DNA of 64,000 bases from Sphingobacterium detergens. GTDB taxonomy: Bacteria; Bacteroidota; Bacteroidia; Sphingobacteriales; Sphingobacteriaceae. The notes under the pieces were generated by a model. The model searched no databases and had not been told where the DNA came from. It saw only the letters and a program-made list of their open reading frames with translations. Where the stretch lies: NCBI RefSeq assembly GCF_003610355.1, contig NZ_RAPY01000005.1, positions 363,181 to 427,180 on the forward strand. The letters run 5' to 3'. A program made the translations under genes and the position numbers. The stretch's first letter is position 1. Every line of letters begins with the position of its first letter. Below are positions 25,045 through 33,726 of the stretch, piece by piece.

Positions 25045-26130
25045 TTATTTGCTCGGTATCCTAACTGTAAATGTTGTTCCTGTATTTGGTGGCGATTGCA
25101 CATCGATTGAACCCTGTAGCTTAAGCAGGGCGTTCTGTACATTGTATAAGCCAAATCCCATTCCTTTGGCCTGGTCACTGCCTCTAAAAAATAACTTGAA
25201 AATATCGCTGATATGTTCGGGCGAAATTCCAATACCATTATCCCTCACAACAATGGTCGCTTGTTGGTCAGATACGTCAACCGATAATTTGACAAATGGA
25301 TTTGCCTGCTCTTTTTGCTGATATTTGAAAGCATTAGACAGCAAATTGTGCAAGATTAATTCCAGGATGGCTTTATCGCAATGAAATGGTTCTTTCTGCT
25401 CCACACGGATATCAAATGTTACATCCTTATTTTGTGTATACATTTTATAGAACTGTCTAACATTGTCAAAAAGCTCATCAAAATTAATTTCAGATAACAT
25501 AAGTTCGCCTCTTCGCAAGAGGTAATAATCCCGTAAGCTATCGATGTAGGCGTCCAGACTGACCAATGAACTATCCATCAAGGTAAGCAACTCGTGGATG
25601 CGGTCTATACTGTTAAATTCTAGTCCTAGTTTTACCGCAGAGAGTACACCTGTCAACGGATCACGTAAATCATGACTCACACTATAGGCAAATTTATCGA
25701 GCTCATCGTATGCTTTCTGCAATTCTTGGTTCTTTGTCTCCAATAGTGAATTTGCGACATAAAATTTATTCGCCTCTTCGATCGCAGAGATAATTTCTTC
25801 ACCCATCCAGGGCTTGCGAACGAACCGAAATATATGGCCCTTATTGATCGCATCGATAACCGTATCCATGTCAGCATAAGCGGTCAATAGAATACGGATT
25901 GGCTTCGGATAATCTTTTTTGATGCGGTGGAGAAAATCTATTCCCAATTCCCCTGGCATACGTTGATCACAAAAGATCACACGGATATCTGGATTGGAAA
26001 GAAGTATTTTTTCGGCTTCTGCTGTATTTGATGCGGTATGAATGACATAGTCGTATCTAAAATTTGCTTTAAAACCAACCAAGTTATTTGCTTCATCATC
26101 AATATATAATATTTCAATCTCCGTCTGCAT
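25045..26130 (-). CDS. Receiver-histidine kinase (REC-HisKA-HATPase)
   Basis: 361 residues, cytoplasmic. The N-terminal receiver (about 5-120) has ILYIDDEANNLVGF, phospho-acceptor Asp in VIFCDQRMPGELG, ILLTAYADM and FVRKPW. A coiled linker leads to HisKA with FAYSVSHDLRDPLTGVL (phospho-His) and an HATPase_c domain (ILHNLLSNAFKY N box, VRDNGIGISPEH G1, GMGFGLYNVQ G2). The reversed order, receiver before kinase, is typical of phosphorelay hubs. It is the last gene of the minus-strand run behind the 7TMR-DISM kinase, 80 bases after it. Confidence 0.9.
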   Translation of the reverse strand: MQTEIEILYIDDEANNLVGFKANFRYDYVIHTASNTAEAEKILLSNPDIRVIFCDQRMPGELGIDFLHRIKKDYPKPIRILLTAYADMDTVIDAINKGHIFRFVRKPWMGEEIISAIEEANKFYVANSLLETKNQELQKAYDELDKFAYSVSHDLRDPLTGVLSAVKLGLEFNSIDRIHELLTLMDSSLVSLDAYIDSLRDYYLLRRGELMLSEINFDELFDNVRQFYKMYTQNKDVTFDIRVEQKEPFHCDKAILELILHNLLSNAFKYQQKEQANPFVKLSVDVSDQQATIVVRDNGIGISPEHISDIFKLFFRGSDQAKGMGFGLYNVQNALLKLQGSIDVQSPPNTGTTFTVRIPSK

Positions 26131-26210
26131 AATTTTTATAATCTGGTTTATCTTCCCAAAATGAACGAAATTAATGATAATTTATCGAACTATTCGGGTT
26201 TACTTTGGCA

Positions 26211-28361
26211 TCAATTTGTTTGTTGTATGGGAATGTATAATGTAAAAGCAGTTCCCTCTCCTACTTCTGATTCTACAATAATCTTACCATGATGTTTTGC
26301 AATGGTATTATAGGCAATAGACATACCCAGTCCAGTTCCTTCACCTACATCTTTTGTCGTGAAAAAGGGTTCAAAAATTCGGTCTCTAATGCTTTCTGGG
26401 ATACCAATACCGTTGTCTGCTATTTTAACAAAAATAGCGGATTGATCAGCTGTAAGTCCCGTTTCAATACATAGTTGCCCTCCACTATTGCCACCGAATT
26501 TTTTGTCTATGGCATACACCGCGTTAGTGATAATATTCAGAAATACCTGATTCAGTTTTCCGGCATGACATTCTATTCTTGGTAGATTGCCAAGATTTTT
26601 TTCTACTTCGATCGAATTGTTTATCAAACTGTTAAGTATGATCATGGTGGACGTTAGACCTTCATTGATATCTGCAAATTTTAAGGTGTCTTCGTCGACA
26701 CGAGAAAAGATACGTAAACTTTTTACAATTTCAGCTGTTCGATGAGCTCCTTCGTCCATTCCTTTCAATAGATAATCGACTTCGGTCTTCAGGTATCCGA
26801 TATCCAAATCATCTTTAAATTTTTTGATCTGTAACTGTTTTTCGCTATCGGAAAGGTCTGTATTAAATGCAATACGTTCGACTTCGTCCAATGTTTCCCA
26901 GATCATCTTGATATCGCGCTTCAGTGGAGCGACATTGGAGGTGACAAAGTTTATCGGATTGTTAATCTCGTGGGCTACTCCCGCTGTCAACTGTCCTAAA
27001 GAAGCCATTTTTTCAGCTTCGACAAGCTGTGACTGGGCTTCTTTCAGATGTGCCAGTGTGGTTTGCAGTGATGCATTGGATTCTTTCAGTTCATGTGTCC
27101 GCTCATCTACCTTTTGTTCTAACACCGTATTCTGCTCACGGATAAGTTGTTCATTTTCCAAAGAAATAGCCAATTCTCGTTTTTGGGACTCATCTTTTTC
27201 CTGTTTAAGTATATTGATACTGTATGCCAGACCGAATGAAAGTAAAGCCATTTCGATAACTGAAGCGATCTGTACCGAATTGCTGGTAAAGTTGTTGTAG
27301 TCTAATATTCCATAGTCCTTTAACAAAAACACTACGGATCCCAATAATAGGACTGTCCAACCATAGACAAAGTATTTCGCGGGGCTATAGCCGCTGATCA
27401 TGATGCGGTAGGATAGATAGAGGACAAACAAAGAGCCTATACCGGTGGTCACTTGCATCACAAAAAATGCGGGCTGTGTTAGATTGATCAATGCGAGGAT
27501 GGTACCAAGGGCAAATAATACGATAAAGATCGTGATTATACGTTTTGATCGAGGAGCATTCTTCTGTAATTGGAGAAATGAACCCGCGAAGAGCAAGGCG
27601 CTAAGTCCAGACAAACAACCGAAAATAATCGGACCTTTGGTCGCAAAATAAGGCCAGTTCGGCCATAAATATTGAAAACTATAGCCTTTGATACCCATTT
27701 GAGTGATCCCTGCACAAACAACATATAGGACATAGTAGAGGTAGCCCTTGTCCCGGACAGAAAAAAACAGAAAAAGGTTGTATATCGCCATAATAAACAC
27801 GATACCAATATAAATACCACTAAGGAGGCTATCGTTATTCATCTGCGTCATAAATTTGCGTTCGCTACTGAGGTAGATCGGCAATATGATTTGCTCAACA
27901 CTTTTAATACGGAGAAAAAAGACTTTTTCTGACTGACAGTGCAGATGAATATCAAATATGTAATTGGGGACTTTGTATTTTCTTAGTGAGAAATTTTGGT
28001 GTTCTCCCAGTCTAATGGATCGATATGTACCATTCTCATTAGGGCTATACAATTCAATCTCATCCAATAATGGATAGGCGATCTCTAAAAGAAGATCTAA
28101 ATCTTGTTTGGTATTATTTTTAACAGGCAGGCGTAACCAGATGGCATCGGGGGATGTCCCTAGGTTAGGCACCTCACTGTTTAGCGGTTGAAAGGCCGAT
28201 GATGATGAAACTGTTGAAAAATCTGAGATTTCGGGGCCTGTATAGCGCTCGAGCATATGGCCAATCAGCAACCGTTGCCCAGATTGATCAATAGTGAGCT
28301 GCGCACGTGATGGCAGGTATGCGAAAATAAAAAGACAGATCAGGAAAAACCAGCGCTTCAT
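26211..28361 (-). CDS. 7TMR-DISM sensor histidine kinase
   Basis: 716 residues. Signal peptide (WFFLICLFIFAYLPSRAQ), periplasmic 7TMR-DISMED2 domain (about 25-170; IWLRLPVKNNTKQDLDLLLE, FLRIKSVEQIILPIYL), seven membrane helices (7TMR-DISM_7TM, about 180-385), coiled coil (LEQKVDERTHELKESNASLQ), HisKA (GVAHEINNPINFVTS) and HATPase_c (NIITNAVYAI, DNGIGIPESI, GTGLGMSIAY). DISMED2 domains are thought to bind small, often sugar-like ligands. It lies 10 bases after the methyltransferase gene, as third gene of the operon, and is the natural receptor candidate for a product of the first two genes. Confidence 0.92.
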   Translation of the reverse strand: MKRWFFLICLFIFAYLPSRAQLTIDQSGQRLLIGHMLERYTGPEISDFSTVSSSSAFQPLNSEVPNLGTSPDAIWLRLPVKNNTKQDLDLLLEIAYPLLDEIELYSPNENGTYRSIRLGEHQNFSLRKYKVPNYIFDIHLHCQSEKVFFLRIKSVEQIILPIYLSSERKFMTQMNNDSLLSGIYIGIVFIMAIYNLFLFFSVRDKGYLYYVLYVVCAGITQMGIKGYSFQYLWPNWPYFATKGPIIFGCLSGLSALLFAGSFLQLQKNAPRSKRIITIFIVLFALGTILALINLTQPAFFVMQVTTGIGSLFVLYLSYRIMISGYSPAKYFVYGWTVLLLGSVVFLLKDYGILDYNNFTSNSVQIASVIEMALLSFGLAYSINILKQEKDESQKRELAISLENEQLIREQNTVLEQKVDERTHELKESNASLQTTLAHLKEAQSQLVEAEKMASLGQLTAGVAHEINNPINFVTSNVAPLKRDIKMIWETLDEVERIAFNTDLSDSEKQLQIKKFKDDLDIGYLKTEVDYLLKGMDEGAHRTAEIVKSLRIFSRVDEDTLKFADINEGLTSTMIILNSLINNSIEVEKNLGNLPRIECHAGKLNQVFLNIITNAVYAIDKKFGGNSGGQLCIETGLTADQSAIFVKIADNGIGIPESIRDRIFEPFFTTKDVGEGTGLGMSIAYNTIAKHHGKIIVESEVGEGTAFTLYIPIQQTN

Positions 28362-28371
28362 CTTTAGGATA

Positions 28372-29136
28372 CTATTTTTTAGCTTGAGCGATTACTAAAT
28401 TCATGGAGACTAAAAAACAGCCAGATTCATCCAATTGGTTCAGTGTTAGCTGGAAATCGTCATATTCTGCTTGACTTAATTTACCCTTTTCACACATCTC
28501 CAATAGTATTTTATCCAAAAATAAATAACGGCTAGCTTCTTCCCTAGAGCGTGTTACCATATTGAATGTTTGCAGTTGAACCTGTTGAAATCCATTTGCA
28601 AGGAGATCTGTTGTCAGTTTGTTGCCTGCCCAACCGTTATTGACTTTATCTTCTGTCAAGTAATGACATATTTTAGCCTCTATATCCACATGTTGCGTAT
28701 AAAAAGTCAGGCTATTCCATATTGTTTCTACAATAACCAAGGGTTGCCCTTTGCGCAATATGCGATAGACCTCCTGAAACATGTTTTGCGGAGCTGTCAG
28801 ATGCTGAACAAGTCGCTCCATCCGTACGCCCGAAACGCTCTCATTCTCAAAACCAAGCTGATATACTTCGCCCTGTACGAAATTGACGTTGCTGACGCCC
28901 TTGCTCCCCGACTTGGCATGATCGATCAATACAGCGTCATGGTCAACGCCAACGACCTGTACATTGTTTCCTAACATATTTGCAAGGTTAACAGCGTCCA
29001 TTCCGGTACCGCAGCCCAGATCGGCAACAAGCCCTTCTTTGATTATGTTGAAAGGGCTATAGGAATGTATTTTTAGTTGCTTGAGAAAGTCTCCGGTGTC
29101 CTGTAAATAATTGGCACCATAGTGTTTAGTATCCAT
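28372..29136 (-). CDS. Class I SAM-dependent methyltransferase
   Basis: 254 residues, cytoplasmic. GLVADLGCGTGMDAVNLA is SAM motif I; VVGVDHDAVLIDHAK holds the acidic residue binding the ribose; FVQGEVYQLGFENESV and MFQEVYRILRKGQPLVIVE are motifs II and III (Methyltransf_11/25 type, as in UbiE-like enzymes). Substrate unknown; the type usually modifies small molecules. Its start overlaps the stop of the acyltransferase-like gene by one base (TAATG), implying coupled expression and related substrates. Confidence 0.88.
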   Translation of the reverse strand: MDTKHYGANYLQDTGDFLKQLKIHSYSPFNIIKEGLVADLGCGTGMDAVNLANMLGNNVQVVGVDHDAVLIDHAKSGSKGVSNVNFVQGEVYQLGFENESVSGVRMERLVQHLTAPQNMFQEVYRILRKGQPLVIVETIWNSLTFYTQHVDIEAKICHYLTEDKVNNGWAGNKLTTDLLANGFQQVQLQTFNMVTRSREEASRYLFLDKILLEMCEKGKLSQAEYDDFQLTLNQLDESGCFLVSMNLVIAQAKK

Positions 29137-29945
29137 TACAAAATATTTAGATTACGATGATCTGCTTTGAGATCTGCCGATGTGTGTTGCAAATTTTTTA
29201 TGACTTCGTCAAGATCCCAACGATCTAAATTGGGAATGTCTATTTGATAGTGAATTTCAATTTCTTTCTTTCGCAAGGTCTCTATCCGGACAATATTGGA
29301 ATTGCTTCGGAGTGAAAATATTGCCTCCTTGTTTTCCTGATCGGCTTCGGTTAATGTATCCAGATTTCTCATGATCATAACTGTTGCCAATAAATCCAAT
29401 TTGGGATAGTAAAAAGTTCCATTGTTACCAACGCTGGTATCTATCCGATAACCGACACTCTCAGCCAGTTTTACTGTGTATGGAGCACATAGTGCAAACA
29501 GGGATTTGATCCCGATCTGTGTACTGATAGCTGCTCCGGCTCTAGTGAGGAAGATACTGCCGATGCCATAGCCTGCGATCTCACGGGAGTTCCATAGACC
29601 ACAGCCTTCTCCGGTACCGTGAAGTGCGTAGTCGTATACTAAATCGTAGATACGTGCATCCATAGCGCCTGTAGCCTGTTCTATCGGTAGTGGTTCACTC
29701 CCTCCAGCAGCATGTATCCGAACTCCTCCATATACCTTCTCACCGTCAAGTGACTCTACAATAAGGACGAATGATGCCGGATTATACATCCAGTCATTTT
29801 TGGATGAAGTAACTTTCTTGACACCTATTGCTGTCAAGACATGGGCATGCCCTTCTATAAAACGTTCACAGGTTTTAGGATCGTCGATAGCACGAAATGC
29901 TCTTAGTCTAACTACCGGACGTCCCTCGTTGAATAATAATGCCAC
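29136..29945 (-). CDS. LuxI/FeeM-like (GNAT-fold) putative acyltransferase
   Basis: 269 residues, no signal peptide. The central part follows the layout of autoinducer and N-acyl amino acid synthases: FVLIVESLDGEKVYGGVRIH (two strands with a Gly-Gly-x-Arg turn), a variable stretch with LPIEQATG, then LWNSREIAGYGIGSIFLTRA (corresponding to the E/S-x-R region), a helix and LFALCAPYTVKLAESVGYRI (last strand-helix before the Cys/Gly-Tyr end). The last 70 residues are charged and unmatched. I infer a GNAT-fold acyl or acetyl transferase; LuxI-type catalysis is not shown. It is the first gene of an operon with methyltransferase and sensor kinases. Confidence 0.5.
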   Translation of the reverse strand: MALLFNEGRPVVRLRAFRAIDDPKTCERFIEGHAHVLTAIGVKKVTSSKNDWMYNPASFVLIVESLDGEKVYGGVRIHAAGGSEPLPIEQATGAMDARIYDLVYDYALHGTGEGCGLWNSREIAGYGIGSIFLTRAGAAISTQIGIKSLFALCAPYTVKLAESVGYRIDTSVGNNGTFYYPKLDLLATVMIMRNLDTLTEADQENKEAIFSLRSNSNIVRIETLRKKEIEIHYQIDIPNLDRWDLDEVIKNLQHTSADLKADHRNLNIL

Positions 29946-29973
29946 CGAAATGCTCTAATTTATCGTTGAAACA

Positions 29974-29981
29974 CAAAACTA
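29974..29981 (-). promoter_or_regulatory. -7 element of the acyltransferase operon
   Basis: TAGTTTTG on the minus strand matches TAnnTTTG, 28 bases before the ATG at 29945. There is no TTG at 19-20 bases upstream, as expected for a promoter that needs an activator. Confidence 0.5.
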
Positions 29982-29994
29982 ATCAATAAAAAGC

Positions 29995-30029
29995 AAAGCT
30001 GTTTATAGGTTTATCAAATAAACAGCTTT
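29995..30029. promoter_or_regulatory. Perfect 11-bp inverted repeat upstream of the acyltransferase operon
   Basis: AAAGCTGTTTA at 29995-30005 is the exact reverse complement of 30019-30029, with a 13-base centre. The centre of symmetry lies about 43 bases upstream of the start implied by the -7 box. A third copy of the half-site (TAAACAGCTCTAT, 30088-30100) lies further upstream inside a smaller inverted repeat (AGAGCT 30081-30086 with 30093-30098). This looks like an operator; a transcribed hairpin is the alternative. Confidence 0.5.
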
Positions 30030-30110
30030 ATGATCTGCCTTTTACAAAAAGAGTATCTTTCAGAGAAGAGCTATGTAAAAAGAGCTTTAAACAGCTCTAT
30101 AATCGCTATA

Positions 30111-30242
30111 TCAACGTTTTTGTAAACTATTGTTATGGGTAGGTTCTGTCTTTGACAGTTGGGTAAGGAATTTTTGGAGGGGGCTACCAAGTAGCCTTAG
30201 CACTCTAAGTGGATTACCATAAACAACGAGTACGCCTGCCAT
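30111..30242 (-). CDS. Possible 43-residue peptide gene upstream of the acyltransferase
   Basis: An ATG at 30242 opens 43 codons, ending at TGA 30111-30113, on the same strand as the downstream operon. The peptide begins MAGVLVVYGNPLRVLRLLGS, is hydrophobic and basic in its first half and polar after that. No family is recognised and the start codon sits in a 10-base palindrome. The + strand in this stretch forms several short hairpins (e.g. 30266-30273 with 30291-30298). It may be a real small protein, an RNA, or chance. Confidence 0.25.
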   Translation of the reverse strand: MAGVLVVYGNPLRVLRLLGSPLQKFLTQLSKTEPTHNNSLQKR

Positions 30243-30386
30243 GGCAGATCTTCAATGGGCTGGAGCTTGCTGGCATATGAGCTTCGCAAACCAGCAAGTT
30301 GTAGTCGCTATAATTGGCTTGAAAGTCTCTCCGCGAATGAAAAGTACAATATGAAATGATGAAATTTTAGTAAATTGTCGCTGATT

Positions 30387-31409
30387 ATGATCAATTTAAT
30401 CTTTTGGTTAAAGCAGGGGCAACAGGTCATTCCGGGGATATTTTCACTCCAGCGGTCGCTGCGTTATGCTTTTTTGCTGGGAGTATCCTGTTATCTTTTT
30501 TTAATTATTTTTCAGCCTTTTGGTACTTATAATTTCGAAGGTTCTAGCAAGTACTTACTATTAGCCGGTTATGGGGTTATTTTCGCCTTATCTTATCTAT
30601 TAACTTCGGCCTTGTTGTCCAATGGGAAGGAATGGACAGTAAGAAAAGAATTCCTGCGTATGCTGTTGGTATATGTATTAGCCACGATATTGAATTTTCT
30701 GTATAATAGTTCGGTTGTTAGTCAAGTGCCCATGCAATGGATTAACTTGCTATATATGGGGCTTTATACCCTATCACTTTATGTGCCCATTGGACTGATC
30801 TATTTTTTAGCAATTATACATACAAATCTGGCGAAACCTACTGTTCATGGCTCGAACTCTGCGCCTCAGAGACTGGCCTCTCTGGTACCGACGGGTTTAT
30901 CTGAACCGCTTATACCGAACTCCGTCTCTCAACCCGCTGTTTCTCTAGATCTTGTTTTGCCGATACAAGCGAACTTACTTGAACAGCATATATCGAACCC
31001 CATCTCTCAGAATTCAGCTTCTCCGATTCGGATGGACTTTACGGATCAGCGTGCTGTTGTTCCTGATGACAATGCTATTGTTTGTGTTGCTAATGGAAGT
31101 CAGCTTTTATATTTTAGCCGAAAGGATTTTATTTTTGCCAAATCCATGGATAATTATTGCATAGTCTATTTCTACGAAGGTAATAGGGTAAAAAAGGAGA
31201 TCGTGCGTATTACGCTAGGGAAGCTAGCCGAGCTGCTGACAGGTGCAAATGTCCACCGTTGTCACAGATCATATCTGGTTAACTTCGATAAGATCCTGAG
31301 CAAAGAGGGCAATGCGCAGGGATTTCTCTTGCGTTTCGAGGATATGGAGGAGTATGCTTTCGTGTCCCGTTCGATGCTCCATTCGGTAAAACCCTACTTA
31401 GTGAATTAA
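30387..31409 (+). CDS. Membrane-anchored LytTR transcriptional regulator
   Basis: 340 residues from the ATG at 30387 (a TTG at 30375 is the alternative). Four membrane helices (about 25-150: YAFLLGVSCYLFLIIF, YLLLAGYGVIFALSYLL, LLVYVLATILNFLY, YVPIGLIYFLAII) are followed by a Pro/Ser-rich linker (about 155-230) and a C-terminal LytTR DNA-binding domain (VCVANGSQLLYFSRKDFIFA, VHRCHRSYLVNFDKI). No receiver domain is present, so it is a one-component regulator anchored in the membrane. It faces the acyltransferase operon across a 440-base region with inverted repeats, which makes it the best candidate to bind there. Confidence 0.85.
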   Translation: MINLIFWLKQGQQVIPGIFSLQRSLRYAFLLGVSCYLFLIIFQPFGTYNFEGSSKYLLLAGYGVIFALSYLLTSALLSNGKEWTVRKEFLRMLLVYVLATILNFLYNSSVVSQVPMQWINLLYMGLYTLSLYVPIGLIYFLAIIHTNLAKPTVHGSNSAPQRLASLVPTGLSEPLIPNSVSQPAVSLDLVLPIQANLLEQHISNPISQNSASPIRMDFTDQRAVVPDDNAIVCVANGSQLLYFSRKDFIFAKSMDNYCIVYFYEGNRVKKEIVRITLGKLAELLTGANVHRCHRSYLVNFDKILSKEGNAQGFLLRFEDMEEYAFVSRSMLHSVKPYLVN

Positions 31410-31519
31410 TCTGCTTAATAAACTCTAAGCTGCTGTTTGCCATTCGTCCCTAATCTTTGCTATCCGCCACTTATTTTTGTCAGTCCTGAGATTGTCCTAT
31501 AGTTTTGTCCCAAAAAGTT

Positions 31520-32302
31520 ATGAATCGCACAAATTTGAATTTATTTGTTTTGTTTTTGTTTTTCGGGGTTTACTTTGGTTTGGATCAATTATTCTTTGCT
31601 TCTGTCCATTCCAAAATGACCAGCCTCCTTCACAACAGAACCTTGGGGCATATATCAACCTATGGACTTAGCTTACTCCCTCTGCTCGTAGGAGCATTTT
31701 TACTTCGCCCAAAAGATCAGGACACCCTGATTTCTAAATTTGGTTTGAATGGATCATTTATTTCGGGGCTAGCTATCGGCGGGCTGGCAACACTCCCGAT
31801 GTTTATCGGGTATGCATTTAAGTTTTCCTTGATCAAAGAACCTGATTTCAATTCTTTGATGATTAATACTGTATCTGCTGGATTTTTTGAAGAGCTTATC
31901 TTTAGGGCTTATTTTTTTGGTCTTGTTTATCGCTATACGCGCTTGGGTTTTATACCCGCTATCCTGGCGACGTCTTTCGTATTTGCATTACTGCATTTAT
32001 ATCAAAGTCAGGATCCGGTGGAATTGGCCCTCATTTTCACAACAACATTTTTTGGATCAGTATTGTTTGGCTGGTTGTATACCGAGTGGAAGTTTAACCT
32101 CTGGGTTCCCATTGCTTTACATATCCTGATGAATCTGGCTTGGATGCTCTTTGATGTCGATGATACTGCCGCTGGGAACTGGTACGCGAATAGCTTCCGC
32201 TTTTTGACGATCACGATCGTTATTACATTGACAGTAATTAAGGCAAAAAGAATGCATGGTGGTCTTCAGGTGAATCGTAAGACGCTTTGGCGAAAAAGCT
32301 AA
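31520..32302 (+). CDS. CPBP family intramembrane metalloprotease
   Basis: 260 residues from ATG 31520; a TTG start at 31505 is less likely. About eight membrane segments. The ABI/CPBP motifs are in order: FFEELIFRAYFFG (EExxFR), SFVFALLHLY (FxxxH) and HILMNLAWML (HxxxN). The family includes Rce1-type CAAX proteases and bacteriocin self-immunity proteins; the role here is unknown. It follows the LytTR gene by 110 bases. Confidence 0.85.
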   Translation: MNRTNLNLFVLFLFFGVYFGLDQLFFASVHSKMTSLLHNRTLGHISTYGLSLLPLLVGAFLLRPKDQDTLISKFGLNGSFISGLAIGGLATLPMFIGYAFKFSLIKEPDFNSLMINTVSAGFFEELIFRAYFFGLVYRYTRLGFIPAILATSFVFALLHLYQSQDPVELALIFTTTFFGSVLFGWLYTEWKFNLWVPIALHILMNLAWMLFDVDDTAAGNWYANSFRFLTITIVITLTVIKAKRMHGGLQVNRKTLWRKS

Positions 32303-32455
32303 AATTATTGTGGATGAAAAAGACAATAATTGCGGTGGTCGCTACTCAAATAGCGATGAACCAAAGCTGTTGGCTTTTTGATATTTATATCGGGAGGTAA
32401 GAACCCCTGAATACCAGTATTTTTTTTCGGCACAGGAATCGCTATCTTCACCCTT

Positions 32456-33586
32456 ATGAAAAGACTGCTATTTTTACCCCTGTGTATACTGGTCGACGGG
32501 ACTATTTCCATAGGAATGTCAGGCTGCGGTGACGGTTCGAAGAAGACGGGTACCCAAAAGGGAGATTCTACTCAAATGGATTCGGTTGTGGTCAAGAATA
32601 CTGCTGTAGCGGAGAAATTTCCTCCATTGCCGATCAACTATGATCAGACAAAGGTCTTGAAAAACCTCTATGTGATCGACCGTGCTGGTGTGGTGTTACG
32701 TCAGGGCGCGGATGAAAGTGCTCCGACACTTGGAAAGTATCCTTATGGTACAAAACTGGATGTAATCGCTGAGGAAGGTGAGTGGATTGCTGTGATGGAT
32801 CGTGTTCAACGGGATTATAAAGGGGCTAACGGCGAAGCCAATGATGTAACACGATGGGAAAAAGTATATGTGGCGAAATCTAAACTGGGCAAACAGGATA
32901 AAATTACAATATCACCCAAGGATTTAAATATCATTGTCTCACAGACGGTGAACGGAAAAGAAAGCTATTACGAAAAAGGGCATCCTTTGGATAAATATCT
33001 TCTTGTGGAATTGATCGATGAACAAACGTTTTTAGCGGCCCGAAATACGGCCAAAAATTATATGATCAAGGATACGCTGTCCTATACTAAAAATGGAAAG
33101 ATTCTGGAATTACCGCTAGAAAATGGGAAAAAGCTGACTTTTACAGATAAAGATATCGACAATGAGCTGGAGTCTCGCTATTCGTACATGGGTCATTACG
33201 ATTTTCTGAATGCCTTTGCCGTTGCGGGAAACTATTGGGAAAGTGCTGATGTACGCCTTTTTGACCGAAAGGATGGACATCTTATCGTGGAATGTGGTGA
33301 TTATCCCTTCTTCTCTGCTGACAAAAAATATCTGATGACTTTCCATGCTGATCCCTATGAATCGACAGGTGATCTGCAACTCTTCCACGTGAAACAAGGG
33401 AAAGTAATCCCGATGATTTCGGTAAGCTTTAAAGAATGGATGCCGACCTGGAAAGAGGAACTGTTATTTTGGGGTAAAGATGGACATATATATACCGCGG
33501 CCAACCATATAAATGGTTATTGGGGCGAAGAAGGATCCTTGAGTGAAAGGTCTCAATTTATCAGAATCAAGCTGCTTGAGCATTAA
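32456..33586 (+). CDS. Lipoprotein with SH3-like domain, hypothetical
   Basis: 376 residues. The N-terminus ends in a lipobox-like GMSGC. Residues about 70-145 look like a bacterial SH3 domain (NLYVIDRAGVVLRQGADES, GTKLDVIAEEGEWIAV, WEKVYVAKSKL). The rest is beta-rich (YLMTFHADPYESTGDLQLFH) without a known motif. It is probably attached to the periplasmic or outer leaflet, where SH3b domains often bind cell-wall peptides. Single gene; no clear promoter or terminator was seen. Confidence 0.7.
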   Translation: MKRLLFLPLCILVDGTISIGMSGCGDGSKKTGTQKGDSTQMDSVVVKNTAVAEKFPPLPINYDQTKVLKNLYVIDRAGVVLRQGADESAPTLGKYPYGTKLDVIAEEGEWIAVMDRVQRDYKGANGEANDVTRWEKVYVAKSKLGKQDKITISPKDLNIIVSQTVNGKESYYEKGHPLDKYLLVELIDEQTFLAARNTAKNYMIKDTLSYTKNGKILELPLENGKKLTFTDKDIDNELESRYSYMGHYDFLNAFAVAGNYWESADVRLFDRKDGHLIVECGDYPFFSADKKYLMTFHADPYESTGDLQLFHVKQGKVIPMISVSFKEWMPTWKEELLFWGKDGHIYTAANHINGYWGEEGSLSERSQFIRIKLLEH

Positions 33587-33726
33587 AATTGTCCTAAACG
33601 GGAGTTTTGTCAATTTAATTTGCGGATACCGAGCCGTATAGGTACTATTTTCTGTTTTAAGTAAAACTATTCCGGAGTGCGCCTGTTGTATTCCATAAAA
33701 TAGATTATAGTTTGTAATTTAGCTGG

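Noticed and set aside
26824..27300. 158-codon + strand frame inside the 7TMR-DISM kinase gene
   Set aside because: Ser/Cys-rich shadow of the kinase coding strand; no family pattern.
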